A DNA stretch of 28,258 nt from DATLFA01 sp039934635 (GTDB lineage: Bacteria; Actinomycetota; Acidimicrobiia; Acidimicrobiales; WLNW01), in contig JBDTLT010000052.1 of NCBI GenBank assembly GCA_039934635.1, positions 1 to 28,258 on the forward strand. Reading direction: 5' to 3'. Position numbers and translations under genes: made by a program. Positions 1-8,639 of the stretch are shown here, piece after piece. How positions within the stretch are numbered: position 1 is the stretch's first letter; each line of letters starts with the position of its first letter. Below the pieces are notes generated by a model that was not told the origin of the DNA, ran no database searches, and saw nothing but the letters and a program-made list of their open reading frames with translations.

Positions 1-1460
1 TCGTGCTCCAACAGCAGCGCGCTGTAGTTCTCGCCGTGGCGGATGATGATGTTCTTGATGCGCTCGACGACATAGAGCTCGTTCTCGTGGAAGAAGCCGA
101 TGTCACCGGTACGCAGACCCGACTGCGCAATCGCGTCCAGGGGGCCGTCGCTGCGCCAATAACCGGGCGAAACACTCGTACCCGCGACCTTGATCTCACC
201 GCAGATGTCGTCGTGTTCGATGATTCGGTCCTGTTCGTCGACCAACCAGATATCCAGTCCGCGCAGGGCGCTCCCCACTGAGATCACCTCGGTCTCGTCT
301 GGCCCGCACGGAGGAAGCGGTTCGTCGAACGAACCGGTTGCGGAGACTTCGATGGCCGCGAGGCTGGCGACCGACGTGAGGCGCGATCGCACGTAGTGAG
401 CCGGTTCGCCCGCGCCGGTGAGTGTGACTGTCAACGTCGCCTCGGCAAGCCCGTAACCGGGCTTGATCGCTTCGCGACGAAAGCCGTGCGGCGCGAAGCG
501 TTCGACGAAGCGGTCGATGACGCGGACGTCGATCGGCTCGGCCCCGCAGTTCGCCTGACGCCATGCAGAAAGATCGACGCTGCCCAGCCGATCCTCTCGG
601 GAGCGCCGTGTCGCCAACTCGAATCCGAAGTTGGGCATCGTCGAGATCGTGCCGCGCTCACTCGCGATGACGCGCAGGTAGGTGGTCGGGTCGGCAAGAA
701 AGTCGAATGGGCTCAAGAGGACCGAGTCGGTACCGGTCACGAATGGGAGGATGACGGACATGACGAGACCCATGTCGTGATACAGCGGTAGCCACGACAC
801 CGTGACGTCCTGCTCGGTCATCTGCATCCTGGCGGCCAAGCCGACACAGTTCGCGATTGCGTTGCCGTGAGTGATGACGGCGAGCTTGCTCGTGCCCGTC
901 GTGCCACTCGTGCTCTGCAGATGCAGCGCCATGTCGCGTCGAGAGCCGTTGGACCGACAGGCGCGGGGCGCGGCGGTGGATTCGAGCAGACCGAGGTCGA
1001 GTTGGATGACCGGGGTGGCGACGTGGAGGTCGTCGGCGAGCGAGTCCCCCGCTTCCATCACCAGATGTCCGTGCGGGCCGAGTGCCCGTACCGCGGTCTC
1101 GATCGTGGAGACGATGAAAGTCCGCTTGTCGAAGGCCCGCCGGATCGGATGGATCACCGGTAGGCCGCCGGCGAGGACGGTGCCGAGATACGCCGTGACC
1201 ACCGGTTCGGGTTCGGCCACGGCCACGAGGACGGGCTCGTTGTGACGCACGCCGGCCTCGCCCAGGCGGGCGGCGAAGTCGAACGCCCGGCGCACGAGCA
1301 TCGCGTGATTCAGGTACTCGATGCGGTCCTCGCCCCGGCGATAGAAACCGAAGCGGGCGCGCGTGTCCGAGGCGACATGATGGCGCAACAGGCTGATGAG
1401 ATCGTCACAGCCCGAACGCGGTGGGGAAGTGTCGTGCGCGCGCAAAGAACCGCCTTGCAT
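1..1460 (-). CDS. Fatty-acyl-AMP ligase (FAAL/ANL superfamily), 3' end off the window
   Basis: This protein would activate a fatty or other carboxylic acid with ATP to an acyl-adenylate, normally for transfer to an acyl carrier protein or polyketide synthase. 486 residues are visible and the family usually has about 570-600, so roughly 100 C-terminal residues lie beyond the left edge. The ATP P-loop STSGTTGTSK is at about residues 183-192, SWLPLYHDMGL at 222-232, CGAEP at 305-309, YGLAEATL at 336-343 and TGDIGF at 451-456. The YHDMGL and CGAEP motifs and the way the acceptor-side motif reads (GYGLAEA) are FAAL-like rather than typical of acyl-CoA synthetases. The start is the ATG at 1460, with GGAG six bases upstream and a promoter-like sequence further up. 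The acceptor and any partner synthase are not in the window. The family call is firm; FAAL versus CoA ligase is an inference from motifs. Confidence 0.85.
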   Translation of the reverse strand, partial: MQGGSLRAHDTSPPRSGCDDLISLLRHHVASDTRARFGFYRRGEDRIEYLNHAMLVRRAFDFAARLGEAGVRHNEPVLVAVAEPEPVVTAYLGTVLAGGLPVIHPIRRAFDKRTFIVSTIETAVRALGPHGHLVMEAGDSLADDLHVATPVIQLDLGLLESTAAPRACRSNGSRRDMALHLQSTSGTTGTSKLAVITHGNAIANCVGLAARMQMTEQDVTVSWLPLYHDMGLVMSVILPFVTGTDSVLLSPFDFLADPTTYLRVIASERGTISTMPNFGFELATRRSREDRLGSVDLSAWRQANCGAEPIDVRVIDRFVERFAPHGFRREAIKPGYGLAEATLTVTLTGAGEPAHYVRSRLTSVASLAAIEVSATGSFDEPLPPCGPDETEVISVGSALRGLDIWLVDEQDRIIEHDDICGEIKVAGTSVSPGYWRSDGPLDAIAQSGLRTGDIGFFHENELYVVERIKNIIIRHGENYSALLLEH

Positions 1461-1484
1461 ACTCGGCTCCGCCCGGCGCGCTGC

Positions 1485-1513
1485 ATCCTAGGAGCGACGG
1501 GTGAGGAAGTCCA
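1485..1513 (-). promoter_or_regulatory. Candidate sigma70-type promoter of the acyl-AMP ligase gene
   Basis: On the minus strand TGGACT (1508-1513) and TAGGAT (1485-1490) are separated by 17 bases. They match the -35 and -10 consensus at four positions each, or nearly so. Transcription would begin near 1478, giving a leader of under 20 bases that carries the GGAG ribosome site before the ATG at 1460. It is a pattern match only. Confidence 0.4.
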
Positions 1514-1576
1514 CCCAGTGCGGTGGTACACCCACGCTATGTGGTGTCGGCCGGGGAAATCCGGCGCCTCGGGCTT

Positions 1577-4500
1577 CTACCGGCGCTTCAGGGCCTGCAG
1601 ACCGTGCTCGACCAGGTCATCGGCATCGGCGGCGGGGACCGGGGGTGAGAAGTAATAGCCCTGGGCGAAGTCACAGCCGAGGGTGATCAACAGCGAGGCC
1701 TGCTCGCTGGCCTCGACGCCTTCCGCGACGACGGTCAGCCCGAGGGCTTTTGCCATCTCGCACAGCGACCGCACCTGGGCTTGTGCCTTCTCGCTGCCCG
1801 CGCCCTCGAGCGCCTGGACGAGCGACATGTCGATCTTGACGCCGGTGTAGGGGAGCTGGCCGAGGGCGGCGTAGGACGCGTAGCCGGACCCGAAGTCGTC
1901 GGCGGCGACCTTGACGCCAAGTGCCCGGATGGCTTCGAGGCGGCCGTGGTTGATGCTGCCGCCGTCGACCACTCCGCTTTCGGTCAGCTCGATGGTGACC
2001 CACGACGGGTCGATCCCGTGCGACACCAGTCGCGACGAGATGTCGTCCACGATGCTGGACGCGTCGAGTTGGCGCGGCGACAGGTTGACGCTCATCGTGA
2101 CGTCGTGGTCCACCCGCCACTTTGCGAGTTGCGAGAACGCGGCGTCGAGGAGCCAGCAACCCATCGGGATGATCAAGCCGGTTTCTTCCGCAAGCGAGAT
2201 GAACGAACCCGGGCTCACCATTCCCCGCTCGGGATGGCGCCAACGCATGAGCGCCTCGAACCCCGTGATGCGACGGGTGCGCAACGAGACGATCGGCTGA
2301 TAATACAGCACCAACTCGTCGTTCTCGACCGCGCGAACGAGGTCTCCCTTGAGTTCGAGTCGTTCGAGAACACCGCTGTGCATTGCTCCGTCGTATACGA
2401 CGAAGCGACCCTTGCCGCGGCTCTTGGCCGCGTGCAATGCCATATCCGCGTTGCGCAGCATGATCTCGGGATCGGGGCGATCACAATCCTCCGAATACAC
2501 GATGCCGATGCTGGCATCGAGCACGAACTCGTGCTCGTCATAGTTGATCGGGATGCGAATCTCCTCGAGGATGCGCCGAGCCACCGAGGCGACGATTTCC
2601 CGATTGCTACCGTCTTCAACGGTGATGGAGAACTCGTCGCCGCCGAGACGGGCGAGCGTGTCACCGGCGCGGAGGTGTTGTTCGAGGCGAAGGCCCAACA
2701 CGTGAAGGATGTTGTCGCCGATCGCGTGGCCGACCGCATCATTGATCGTCTTGAAGTCGTCGAGATCGATGACCATCACGACCACCGAACCTGTGCCGCG
2801 GCGGTCGAGTGCCTGCTGCACTCGATCGCGGAAGAGGACGCGGTTCGGCAGACCCGTCAACGCGTCGTGCAGTGCTTGGTGGCGCAGGTCGTGTTCGAGC
2901 GCCTTGCGCTCGGTCACGTCGTGCGCGTTGACCACGACACCGTTCACCGCCGGGTCCGTGGTGAGGTCGGTCATCGTGAGGTCGAGAGTGCGCCACTCGC
3001 CGCGGCCCCCCGTCATACGCAGCTCAGCGCGGTGCGGTGCCGACGGATCGGTCGACAGGCGGAACAACAACGCGGTCAGCGCGAGGCGATCGTCGGGATG
3101 CACGAGACTCGACAGTTCGTGGCCGACGAGTTCGTGCGGCTCGTGGCCCAATACCCGTGTCACCGAGGCGCTGATGTAGTTCACGAAGCCGTGGTGGTCG
3201 ACGACCGCGACGACATCCGATCCGTGCTGGACGAGGCCGCGGAACCGAGCCTCACTCGCGGCGAGTTGTAGCTCGGCTGCCTTGCGATCGTCGATCTGAC
3301 GGGCGGTGACGACGATGCCGTCGATTTCGGGATCGCTGCGCACGTCGGCGACGACGATCTCGAACCAGTACGTGGTGCCGTTGGTGGATTCGAGGCGAAT
3401 TTCCCGCGGCGCCGGCTTCGAGGCCGCCGTCGCGATGAGTTCGCTGAACTGGGCTCGTTGCTCGGGCACGGCCAGGTTGACGATCGGTGTCGAGCGCAGA
3501 TCGTCGTCGCTCAACCCGAGCAGGCGAGAAGCGGCAGGGCTCGAGAACGACGCAGTGCCCGCGGCGCTGACGACGATCACGATGTCATCGGAGTGTTCGA
3601 TCAACGCCCGGAAGCGGCGCTCGACGCGAGCACGGTGCATCTGCTCGGCAAGCATCGCGGTGTCGAGTGCCGAGGCGAAGTCGGTCGCGAGGTTGGCCAA
3701 CGCGTCGGGGAAAGACGGTCCGAGCGGTTCCGGCGCGACGGCGACGAGGACGCCAAGCAGCGATCCGCGCGACAGCATCGGTGCTGCGCTCCACCACGCC
3801 TCGTCGACCGGCAAGTCGGGCGGCGCCGAATGGAGCAAACCGGTCGACCGTGCTTCGTCGATTGCCGCGCGCAGTGCCGGCGAGTCGAGGTCCAGCGTGG
3901 CGCCGATCCGATCGGCGTGCCACCCTTCGGATCGCTCGATCGACCACACGTGGTTGCGGTACGAGACGTAGCTGATACGCGTCTCATGGTTGTCGGCGAG
4001 TTGCCTCGCGGCAAGGAATGTCGCGTCGGTCATGTGCGAGTTTTCGGTCGAGCTGGCAAGACGAGCGGCGGCGCGGCTCAGGATGCGCTCGATGTTGCGC
4101 GCTCGCTCCCACCCGCGGGCCACACCCGCAAGACGAACGATGACCATCACTGCGATGATCATCCAGCAAACGATGACGACACCCTCTTCGAGCATCGCGC
4201 GGATGAGCGATCGGTCGGCCAACATCACGATGGGTGGCGTGACGATAGCGCCACAGAGCAGCGCGAAGCGGGCGGGCGTTATGTGAACAACGGGTTCGGT
4301 TGCCGACTCAGTGAGCTCGCGAACTTGCGGGTGCAACGCAGCCGCGCCCAGCAGGGTGAAACCGACGACGCCGAACATCAAAGGAAAGAATGTGTTGGCG
4401 ACGAAGGAGGAGTCGGCGGCGAGACCGACACCCGCGCTCACCTCGAGCGCTACCGTCGCACCACCACCGATGGCGAGCATGTAGTACGAGATGTTGCGCG

Positions 4501-5038
4501 CACCAGGGCCGATTGCCAACCGGCAGAACGCGCCGAAGAGCACGAGCGACTCGATGGTGAAGACCAGTTCGACAGATCGATCGCCGATGGGGATGCCATC
4601 GTGGCGGGTGAACGGCAAGATGACGAAGATCCACATCGGCACGGCGACACCACCGACGGCTACGAGGCTGTCGAGGAGGTTCGTGGGGTCGAGTCCCTTG
4701 GTCCGCTTCTGCACCAGGCGCAGAGTGGCCAGGATCATTGCGATGTAACCGCTGGCGTCGATGAGATCGGCGACGTTTGGTGAGTTGACGATGTCGAAGC
4801 CGGCCAAGACCTCTCTGACGATGGTCCCGGTGCTGAAAAGCAGCGCGCCCGTGGCGTAGAGCCGGAAGGGGACCCGATCGGGCGGGTTCCACCATTTGGC
4901 GCCGAGGGCGGCCGCAACGGCCGAACCCAACGCGATCGTCAGGATCGCGGCGCCAATTCCGGTCTCGCCAAACGGCGCTCCGGCCGCGACTAATACCACG
5001 CTCCCGACGATGAAATATGCCCACGCACGTTCCCGCAC
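1577..5038 (-). CDS. Membrane GAF-PAS-PAS-GGDEF-EAL cyclic-di-GMP enzyme
   Basis: This 1153-residue protein should make and/or break cyclic di-GMP in response to a signal sensed in the membrane or cytosol. Residues 1-305 hold about eight or nine hydrophobic segments. A GAF-like region follows at about 325-460, then PAS domains at about 470-590 and 593-712, a GGDEF domain at 715-880 and an EAL domain at 895-1145. The GGDEF motif at 799-803 is intact, and RAGD at 790-793 is a good inhibitory I-site, exactly five residues upstream. The EAL side keeps E928, SVNLS, ELTES, ADDFGSGY, KID, AEGVE and AQGYYF, so both halves look catalytically competent. The start is GTG at 5038, preceded by AGAAGA. It is divergent from the MaoC gene and shows no operon partner. 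The ligand of the membrane part is unknown. Confidence 0.93.
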   Translation of the reverse strand: MRERAWAYFIVGSVVLVAAGAPFGETGIGAAILTIALGSAVAAALGAKWWNPPDRVPFRLYATGALLFSTGTIVREVLAGFDIVNSPNVADLIDASGYIAMILATLRLVQKRTKGLDPTNLLDSLVAVGGVAVPMWIFVILPFTRHDGIPIGDRSVELVFTIESLVLFGAFCRLAIGPGARNISYYMLAIGGGATVALEVSAGVGLAADSSFVANTFFPLMFGVVGFTLLGAAALHPQVRELTESATEPVVHITPARFALLCGAIVTPPIVMLADRSLIRAMLEEGVVIVCWMIIAVMVIVRLAGVARGWERARNIERILSRAAARLASSTENSHMTDATFLAARQLADNHETRISYVSYRNHVWSIERSEGWHADRIGATLDLDSPALRAAIDEARSTGLLHSAPPDLPVDEAWWSAAPMLSRGSLLGVLVAVAPEPLGPSFPDALANLATDFASALDTAMLAEQMHRARVERRFRALIEHSDDIVIVVSAAGTASFSSPAASRLLGLSDDDLRSTPIVNLAVPEQRAQFSELIATAASKPAPREIRLESTNGTTYWFEIVVADVRSDPEIDGIVVTARQIDDRKAAELQLAASEARFRGLVQHGSDVVAVVDHHGFVNYISASVTRVLGHEPHELVGHELSSLVHPDDRLALTALLFRLSTDPSAPHRAELRMTGGRGEWRTLDLTMTDLTTDPAVNGVVVNAHDVTERKALEHDLRHQALHDALTGLPNRVLFRDRVQQALDRRGTGSVVVMVIDLDDFKTINDAVGHAIGDNILHVLGLRLEQHLRAGDTLARLGGDEFSITVEDGSNREIVASVARRILEEIRIPINYDEHEFVLDASIGIVYSEDCDRPDPEIMLRNADMALHAAKSRGKGRFVVYDGAMHSGVLERLELKGDLVRAVENDELVLYYQPIVSLRTRRITGFEALMRWRHPERGMVSPGSFISLAEETGLIIPMGCWLLDAAFSQLAKWRVDHDVTMSVNLSPRQLDASSIVDDISSRLVSHGIDPSWVTIELTESGVVDGGSINHGRLEAIRALGVKVAADDFGSGYASYAALGQLPYTGVKIDMSLVQALEGAGSEKAQAQVRSLCEMAKALGLTVVAEGVEASEQASLLITLGCDFAQGYYFSPPVPAADADDLVEHGLQALKRR

Positions 5039-5072
5039 TCTTCTGTGGTCGGCACGCGAGGGCCGCGCCTTA

Positions 5073-5084
5073 GCGGAATTCCGC
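5073..5084. promoter_or_regulatory. 12-base perfect palindrome between divergent genes
   Basis: GCGGAATTCCGC is a perfect 12-base palindrome in the 126-base divergent gap between the cyclic-di-GMP gene and the MaoC gene. A -10-like TACCAT lies at 5094-5099 on the plus strand. A dimeric repressor site is possible, but a 12-base palindrome in GC-rich DNA can arise by chance. Confidence 0.25.
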
Positions 5085-5164
5085 GGTCAGGCACTACCAT
5101 TCGGGCGCTCTGACGGCCTTGATCGCGCTCAGCGAGAGCCCGCACCGGCCTCGGGAGGACCATT

Positions 5165-5620
5165 ATGCCCACTGTCTTTGCCAGTCCCGACGCCCTCCGC
5201 GACGCGGTGGGTGCCCATCTGGGCTTCAGCGAGTGGGTCGAGATCGATCAGGCTCGCATCAACCTTTTCGCCGATGCCACCGGCGATCACCAGTGGATTC
5301 ACGTCGACGAGGCCAAGGCGAAGGCCGGCCCGTTCGGCGCGCCGATCGCTCACGGCTATCTCACGTTGTCGCTCACCAATCTCTTCCTGCCCCAACTGAT
5401 ACAAGTCGACAACATCTCTATGGGCATCAATTATGGCGTGAACAAAGTTCGTTTTCCGACACCGGTCCGAGTGGGCTCGCGGGTGCGCGGTGGCGCCGAA
5501 TTGGCGTCCGTCGAACCAGTTGAGGGCGGCGTGCAGTGCATCATCCGCATCACCGTCGAGATCGAGGGTTCCCCCAAGCCGGCCTGCGTGGTCGAAAACG
5601 TCACCCGTTATATGCGCTGA
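5165..5620 (+). CDS. MaoC-family (R)-specific enoyl-CoA hydratase
   Basis: This 151-residue single hot-dog protein of the MaoC family would hydrate trans-2-enoyl-CoA (or a related acyl thioester) to the (R)-3-hydroxyacyl form. The hydratase-2 motif is clear: ADATGDHQWIHVD with catalytic D41 and H46, followed by GPFGAPIAHGYLTLSL. The length fits a stand-alone (R)-hydratase. The ATG at 5165 has a strong GGGAGG about eight bases upstream. It is divergent from the cyclic-di-GMP gene and followed after 105 bases by the methionine aminopeptidase gene, which looks functionally unrelated. The acyl chain specificity cannot be read from sequence. Confidence 0.92.
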   Translation: MPTVFASPDALRDAVGAHLGFSEWVEIDQARINLFADATGDHQWIHVDEAKAKAGPFGAPIAHGYLTLSLTNLFLPQLIQVDNISMGINYGVNKVRFPTPVRVGSRVRGGAELASVEPVEGGVQCIIRITVEIEGSPKPACVVENVTRYMR

Positions 5621-5657
5621 ACGAGCGTCGGAACTTGGCTTCGCGCTCTGCCGGGGG

Positions 5658-5676
5658 CCGCTCGGGCCCTGAGCGG
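5658..5676 (+). other. Small intergenic hairpin after the MaoC gene
   Basis: CCGCTC (5658-5663) and GAGCGG (5671-5676) can pair around a seven-base loop, 38 bases after the MaoC stop. There is no T-run, so it may be a weak terminator or nothing. The rest of this 105-base gap shows only a possible -10 (TAGCCT, 5678-5683). Confidence 0.2.
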
Positions 5677-5725
5677 ATAGCCTGATTCGGACTCGAGTGG
5701 GTCGGATCGAGAAGCAGCGGTAGTC

Positions 5726-6670
5726 ATGGCCAAGCGCAAGCAAAAGCGAGTACAGATGGGGCCACCGTCGTTGCCCCCGATTCGCCAGCAGTTGGTGTCG
5801 CCCGGCCGCCCCGTACCACCCCACATCGTGCGCCCGCCTTACATCCGCAACGGCGGCGAGCCCGGTCGTTCGACGATGAACCCGATCCGCACCCCGGCCG
5901 AGATCGTCGCCATGCGCCACGCCAACCGTCTGGCGGCCGACATCTTGTTGCACGTCGGCCCGTTCGTTCAGCCGGGGGTCACGACCGATCGGCTCGACAT
6001 GATCGTGCACGACAAGACCATCGAGCTCGGCGGCTATCCCAGCCCGCTCGGCTACCGCGGTTTTCCCAAGTCGGTGTGTACCTCGATCAACGAAGTGATC
6101 TGCCACGGGATACCCGACAGCCGTCCGCTCAACAACGGCGACATCGTCAACGTCGACGTGACCATCTACATCGAGGGCGTCCACGGCGATACTTCGGCGA
6201 CCTTCATCGTCGGCGAGACCGACGAGTGGTCACAGATGTTGGTGCGCGAAACCAAGGTGTCGCTCGACAAGGCGATCGAGGCGATCAAGCCCGGCCTTCC
6301 CCTCAATGTGATCGGGCTCGCCATCGAGACGCACGCGCGCAAGTTCAACCTCGGCGTCGTGCGCGAGTTCATCGGTCACGGCATCGGCCCCGAGTTCCAC
6401 GGTTCGATGCAGATCCCGCACTACTTCGACGCCCGTGTCCGCACCATCATGCAGCCGGGCATGACGTTCACCGTCGAACCGATGTTGACGCTCGGTCATC
6501 CCGACCTCGGTGTGTGGGACGACGACTGGACCGCGGTGACCCTCGACGGTCGCCGCAGCGCGCAGTTCGAACACACGATCCTGATGACCGAATCAGGCTG
6601 CGAAGTACTGACGGTCGGCAGCGATGGTCAGACTGCGGCAGACGTCTTCGCCATGGTGGCCAAGGTCTGA
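5726..6670 (+). CDS. map: Type I methionine aminopeptidase with N-terminal PxxP extension
   Basis: This enzyme removes the initiator methionine from nascent proteins at the ribosome, in the cytosol. The 314 residues contain all the expected catalytic residues: H127 (CHGIPD), metal ligands D144 and D155 (VNVDVT...GDTSAT), H218 (GHGIGPEFHG), E251 (FTVEPM) and E282 (FEHTIL). The first 50 residues form an extension: a basic start (MAKRKQKR) and a proline-rich stretch with SPGRPVPPHIVRPPYI. This closely resembles the linker of the mycobacterial type Ic enzyme, where it is thought to bind the ribosome. The ATG at 5726 is chosen because this extension is coding-like; an internal ATG at 5876 would give the short form. 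It is convergent with the methyltransferase at 6712, 41 bases away, with no clear terminator between. Confidence 0.95.
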   Translation: MAKRKQKRVQMGPPSLPPIRQQLVSPGRPVPPHIVRPPYIRNGGEPGRSTMNPIRTPAEIVAMRHANRLAADILLHVGPFVQPGVTTDRLDMIVHDKTIELGGYPSPLGYRGFPKSVCTSINEVICHGIPDSRPLNNGDIVNVDVTIYIEGVHGDTSATFIVGETDEWSQMLVRETKVSLDKAIEAIKPGLPLNVIGLAIETHARKFNLGVVREFIGHGIGPEFHGSMQIPHYFDARVRTIMQPGMTFTVEPMLTLGHPDLGVWDDDWTAVTLDGRRSAQFEHTILMTESGCEVLTVGSDGQTAADVFAMVAKV

Positions 6671-6711
6671 ATCTGAATCAGCTCCGAAGCCGGGCTGTCC
6701 TCACCGTCTGG

Positions 6712-7524
6712 TCAATCTCGGCGGCGGGCGGTCACAAAGACATGGCGGCAGCGTTTCGTCATGAAGGCGTCGCACCAGAGTTTGTAGAACAACGGGAACC
6801 CGACCATCGAAAACAGCGCGCCGCGAGGTTGGCCGAGCTGCGCCGCGAATAGGTCCCGGCGAAGAGCTGCTTGTGACTTGAGGAACGCGGCGGTGCCCAC
6901 GGCGGTGAACTCGCCGACGTCGATCATCGAAATTTCGACGAATCCCGCGTCGTGCAACTGGCTGCGGTAAACGGCCTCGGGACACAACGAGTTGGTGTGG
7001 ACAACGGAGCTCACGACGCGCGTCGACAGTCGATCTGCTTCATCGCCGAGGATGAACTCGGACAAGAGCATGACGCCACCGGGACGCAGAGCGCGCCCGA
7101 ACTCGTCGAACGCGACTTGTCGGTGGGGAAATCCGTAGAGACTCTCGATGCCCACGATCAGATCGACGCTGCTACGGCGCAACGGAAGCCGCGTCATGTC
7201 GCCCTGCGCCAATGGCAGGTCGTCCAAGGCCCGACTTTTCTGCAGGACCACGTCGAGAAGATCGATCCCCACCACCGCCGAGCCGAATCGTTGCCGGATC
7301 CATCGAGCAGTGTTGCCGAGCCCACAACCGACATCGACAACGATGTCGCCGGCGCTCGGCGATTGCTGCCGACACAGCTCTTCGACGTGGCGAGCCTGGC
7401 TGGACTGCAGATCGAGATCGGGAGAATCGAAGTAGCCCAGGTGGTAGTGATCTCGCCGCAGAATGCCGGGCGCGTCGTCGACGCTGCGCCGATCGAGCAG
7501 AGGCCAACGCTCGCGGATGGTCAT
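6712..7524 (-). CDS. Class I SAM-dependent methyltransferase, last gene of the ABC/Ldh2/amidohydrolase block
   Basis: A 270-residue small-molecule type methyltransferase. Motif I is VDVGCGLGNTA (about 63-73), followed by GIDLLD (acidic residue that binds the SAM ribose), QGDM at about 107-110 and the post-motif ALRPGGVMLLSEF (145-157). An N-terminal HYHLGYFDSP (26-35) is seen in some methyltransferases of lipids or natural products; the substrate is unknown. The ATG at 7524 overlaps the TGA of the amidohydrolase gene (ATGA), which argues for translational coupling and for this start; the reading frame stays open to 7737, but only inside the neighbour's gene. As the distal gene of the block it probably modifies, or protects the cell from, the same compound handled upstream; this is inference. 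Confidence 0.88.
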   Translation of the reverse strand: MTIRERWPLLDRRSVDDAPGILRRDHYHLGYFDSPDLDLQSSQARHVEELCRQQSPSAGDIVVDVGCGLGNTARWIRQRFGSAVVGIDLLDVVLQKSRALDDLPLAQGDMTRLPLRRSSVDLIVGIESLYGFPHRQVAFDEFGRALRPGGVMLLSEFILGDEADRLSTRVVSSVVHTNSLCPEAVYRSQLHDAGFVEISMIDVGEFTAVGTAAFLKSQAALRRDLFAAQLGQPRGALFSMVGFPLFYKLWCDAFMTKRCRHVFVTARRRD

Positions 7525-8639
7525 AGGTTGTCGCCGAAGCCGTAGATACGCGCCACATTGCCGCGCAAAATCTTGTCTCGCTCGTCGGCCGGCACATCGT
7601 GCAGTCGAGTCTCCATGATTTGTTGCGACCGCGGAAACGTCGATTCGGTGTGCGGGTAGTCGTTGCCCCAACACAAACTGTCGATACCGATGTAGTGACG
7701 CTCGCGAATACCGAACGCGTCGTCCTGGAAGCTGCAAAACACATTGCGCCGGAAGAAGTCACTCGGTAGTTCGGCGTTGGAAAAACGGTAGTAGCGCGAG
7801 TTGCCCTGGCGTTGCGTATACGTGTTGTCCATGCGCTCGAGAAAGAACGGGATCCACCCGAGTTCGTGTTCGATCGCGCCGACGGTGAGTGCAGGATGGC
7901 GGTCGAACACGCCGGAGAAGATCATGTCGGCGAGCGAGATCTTGACCCAGTGTTCGCACACTGCGAAATAGGTGGGACGGATCCGCGCCAGGTTCGGGTC
8001 GACGCCGCCGGTGCCGACGCGGTTGGCGCCCAGATGCAATGACAGCGGCATGGCCAGGTCGACCGCAGCCGTCCACAGCGGTTCGTAGTCGGGCGAGTCG
8101 TAGAGCCGTTCGGACGGAGCGGCGGTGGGGATCAGGGCTCCGGACAATCCGATCTTCCGCGCGCGTTGCATTTCGCGAACCGCGTCGTCGACGTCGTCGG
8201 TGTTGATCATGGCGACGCCTTTGAGCCGATCGGGTGCGCTGGCGCAGAACTCGGCGAGGAAATCGTTGTAGGCGCGGCAACTCGCCGAGAGCAGCGCCGA
8301 GTCGGCCTGCGTGTACAGCAGAAGCCCTTCGGTGGGGTAGAGCACCGAGCCGGAGACACCGTCGGTGGCATTGTCGCGGAGATGCTCTGTGGGGTCGTAG
8401 CCACCGGGGCGCACTTGTTCGAAACGCGCGCCCGTGCGAAGTTCGATCGGGTTCGTGAAGCGATCACCGGTCTGAGCACCACCGGCGAACGACAGCGTGC
8501 GATTCGTACCGACGACCCACCATTGCTCATGGGTATCGGTGTCGTCGACGACGTGCGGCGCACGGTCGCGGAACTCGCGGTCGATGCGACTCGTCCAAAG
8601 ATCGGGTGGCTCGATGATGTGCGAATCGGACGAGATCAT
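7521..8639 (-). CDS. Amidohydrolase-2 family metal-dependent hydrolase/decarboxylase
   Basis: This 372-residue TIM-barrel protein belongs to the amidohydrolase-2 (ACMSD-like) family, whose members hydrolyse or decarboxylate aromatic and other carboxylated substrates. The sequence shows the N-terminal metal site DSH (D5, H7), the barrel histidine in LSLHLGAN (H202), IEHELGW (257-263) and the catalytic aspartate region WGNDYPHTES (D327). The ATG at 8639 overlaps the Ldh2-type gene's TGA (ATGA), which decides the start over longer open frames running to 8942. It overlaps the methyltransferase downstream in the same way. ACMSD acts in the kynurenine pathway and a kynurenine monooxygenase lies 9 kb away, but the link is weak because this family is large and the genes are in different transcription units. 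Confidence 0.9.
   Translation of the reverse strand: MISSDSHIIEPPDLWTSRIDREFRDRAPHVVDDTDTHEQWWVVGTNRTLSFAGGAQTGDRFTNPIELRTGARFEQVRPGGYDPTEHLRDNATDGVSGSVLYPTEGLLLYTQADSALLSASCRAYNDFLAEFCASAPDRLKGVAMINTDDVDDAVREMQRARKIGLSGALIPTAAPSERLYDSPDYEPLWTAAVDLAMPLSLHLGANRVGTGGVDPNLARIRPTYFAVCEHWVKISLADMIFSGVFDRHPALTVGAIEHELGWIPFFLERMDNTYTQRQGNSRYYRFSNAELPSDFFRRNVFCSFQDDAFGIRERHYIGIDSLCWGNDYPHTESTFPRSQQIMETRLHDVPADERDKILRGNVARIYGFGDNL

Noticed and set aside
1781..3271. 496-codon plus-strand open frame opposite the cyclic-di-GMP gene, and similar long frames at 3458-4783
   Set aside because: Both lie fully inside the well-supported GGDEF-EAL gene on the other strand and show charged, arginine/aspartate-rich sequence without any domain; high GC makes such shadows common.
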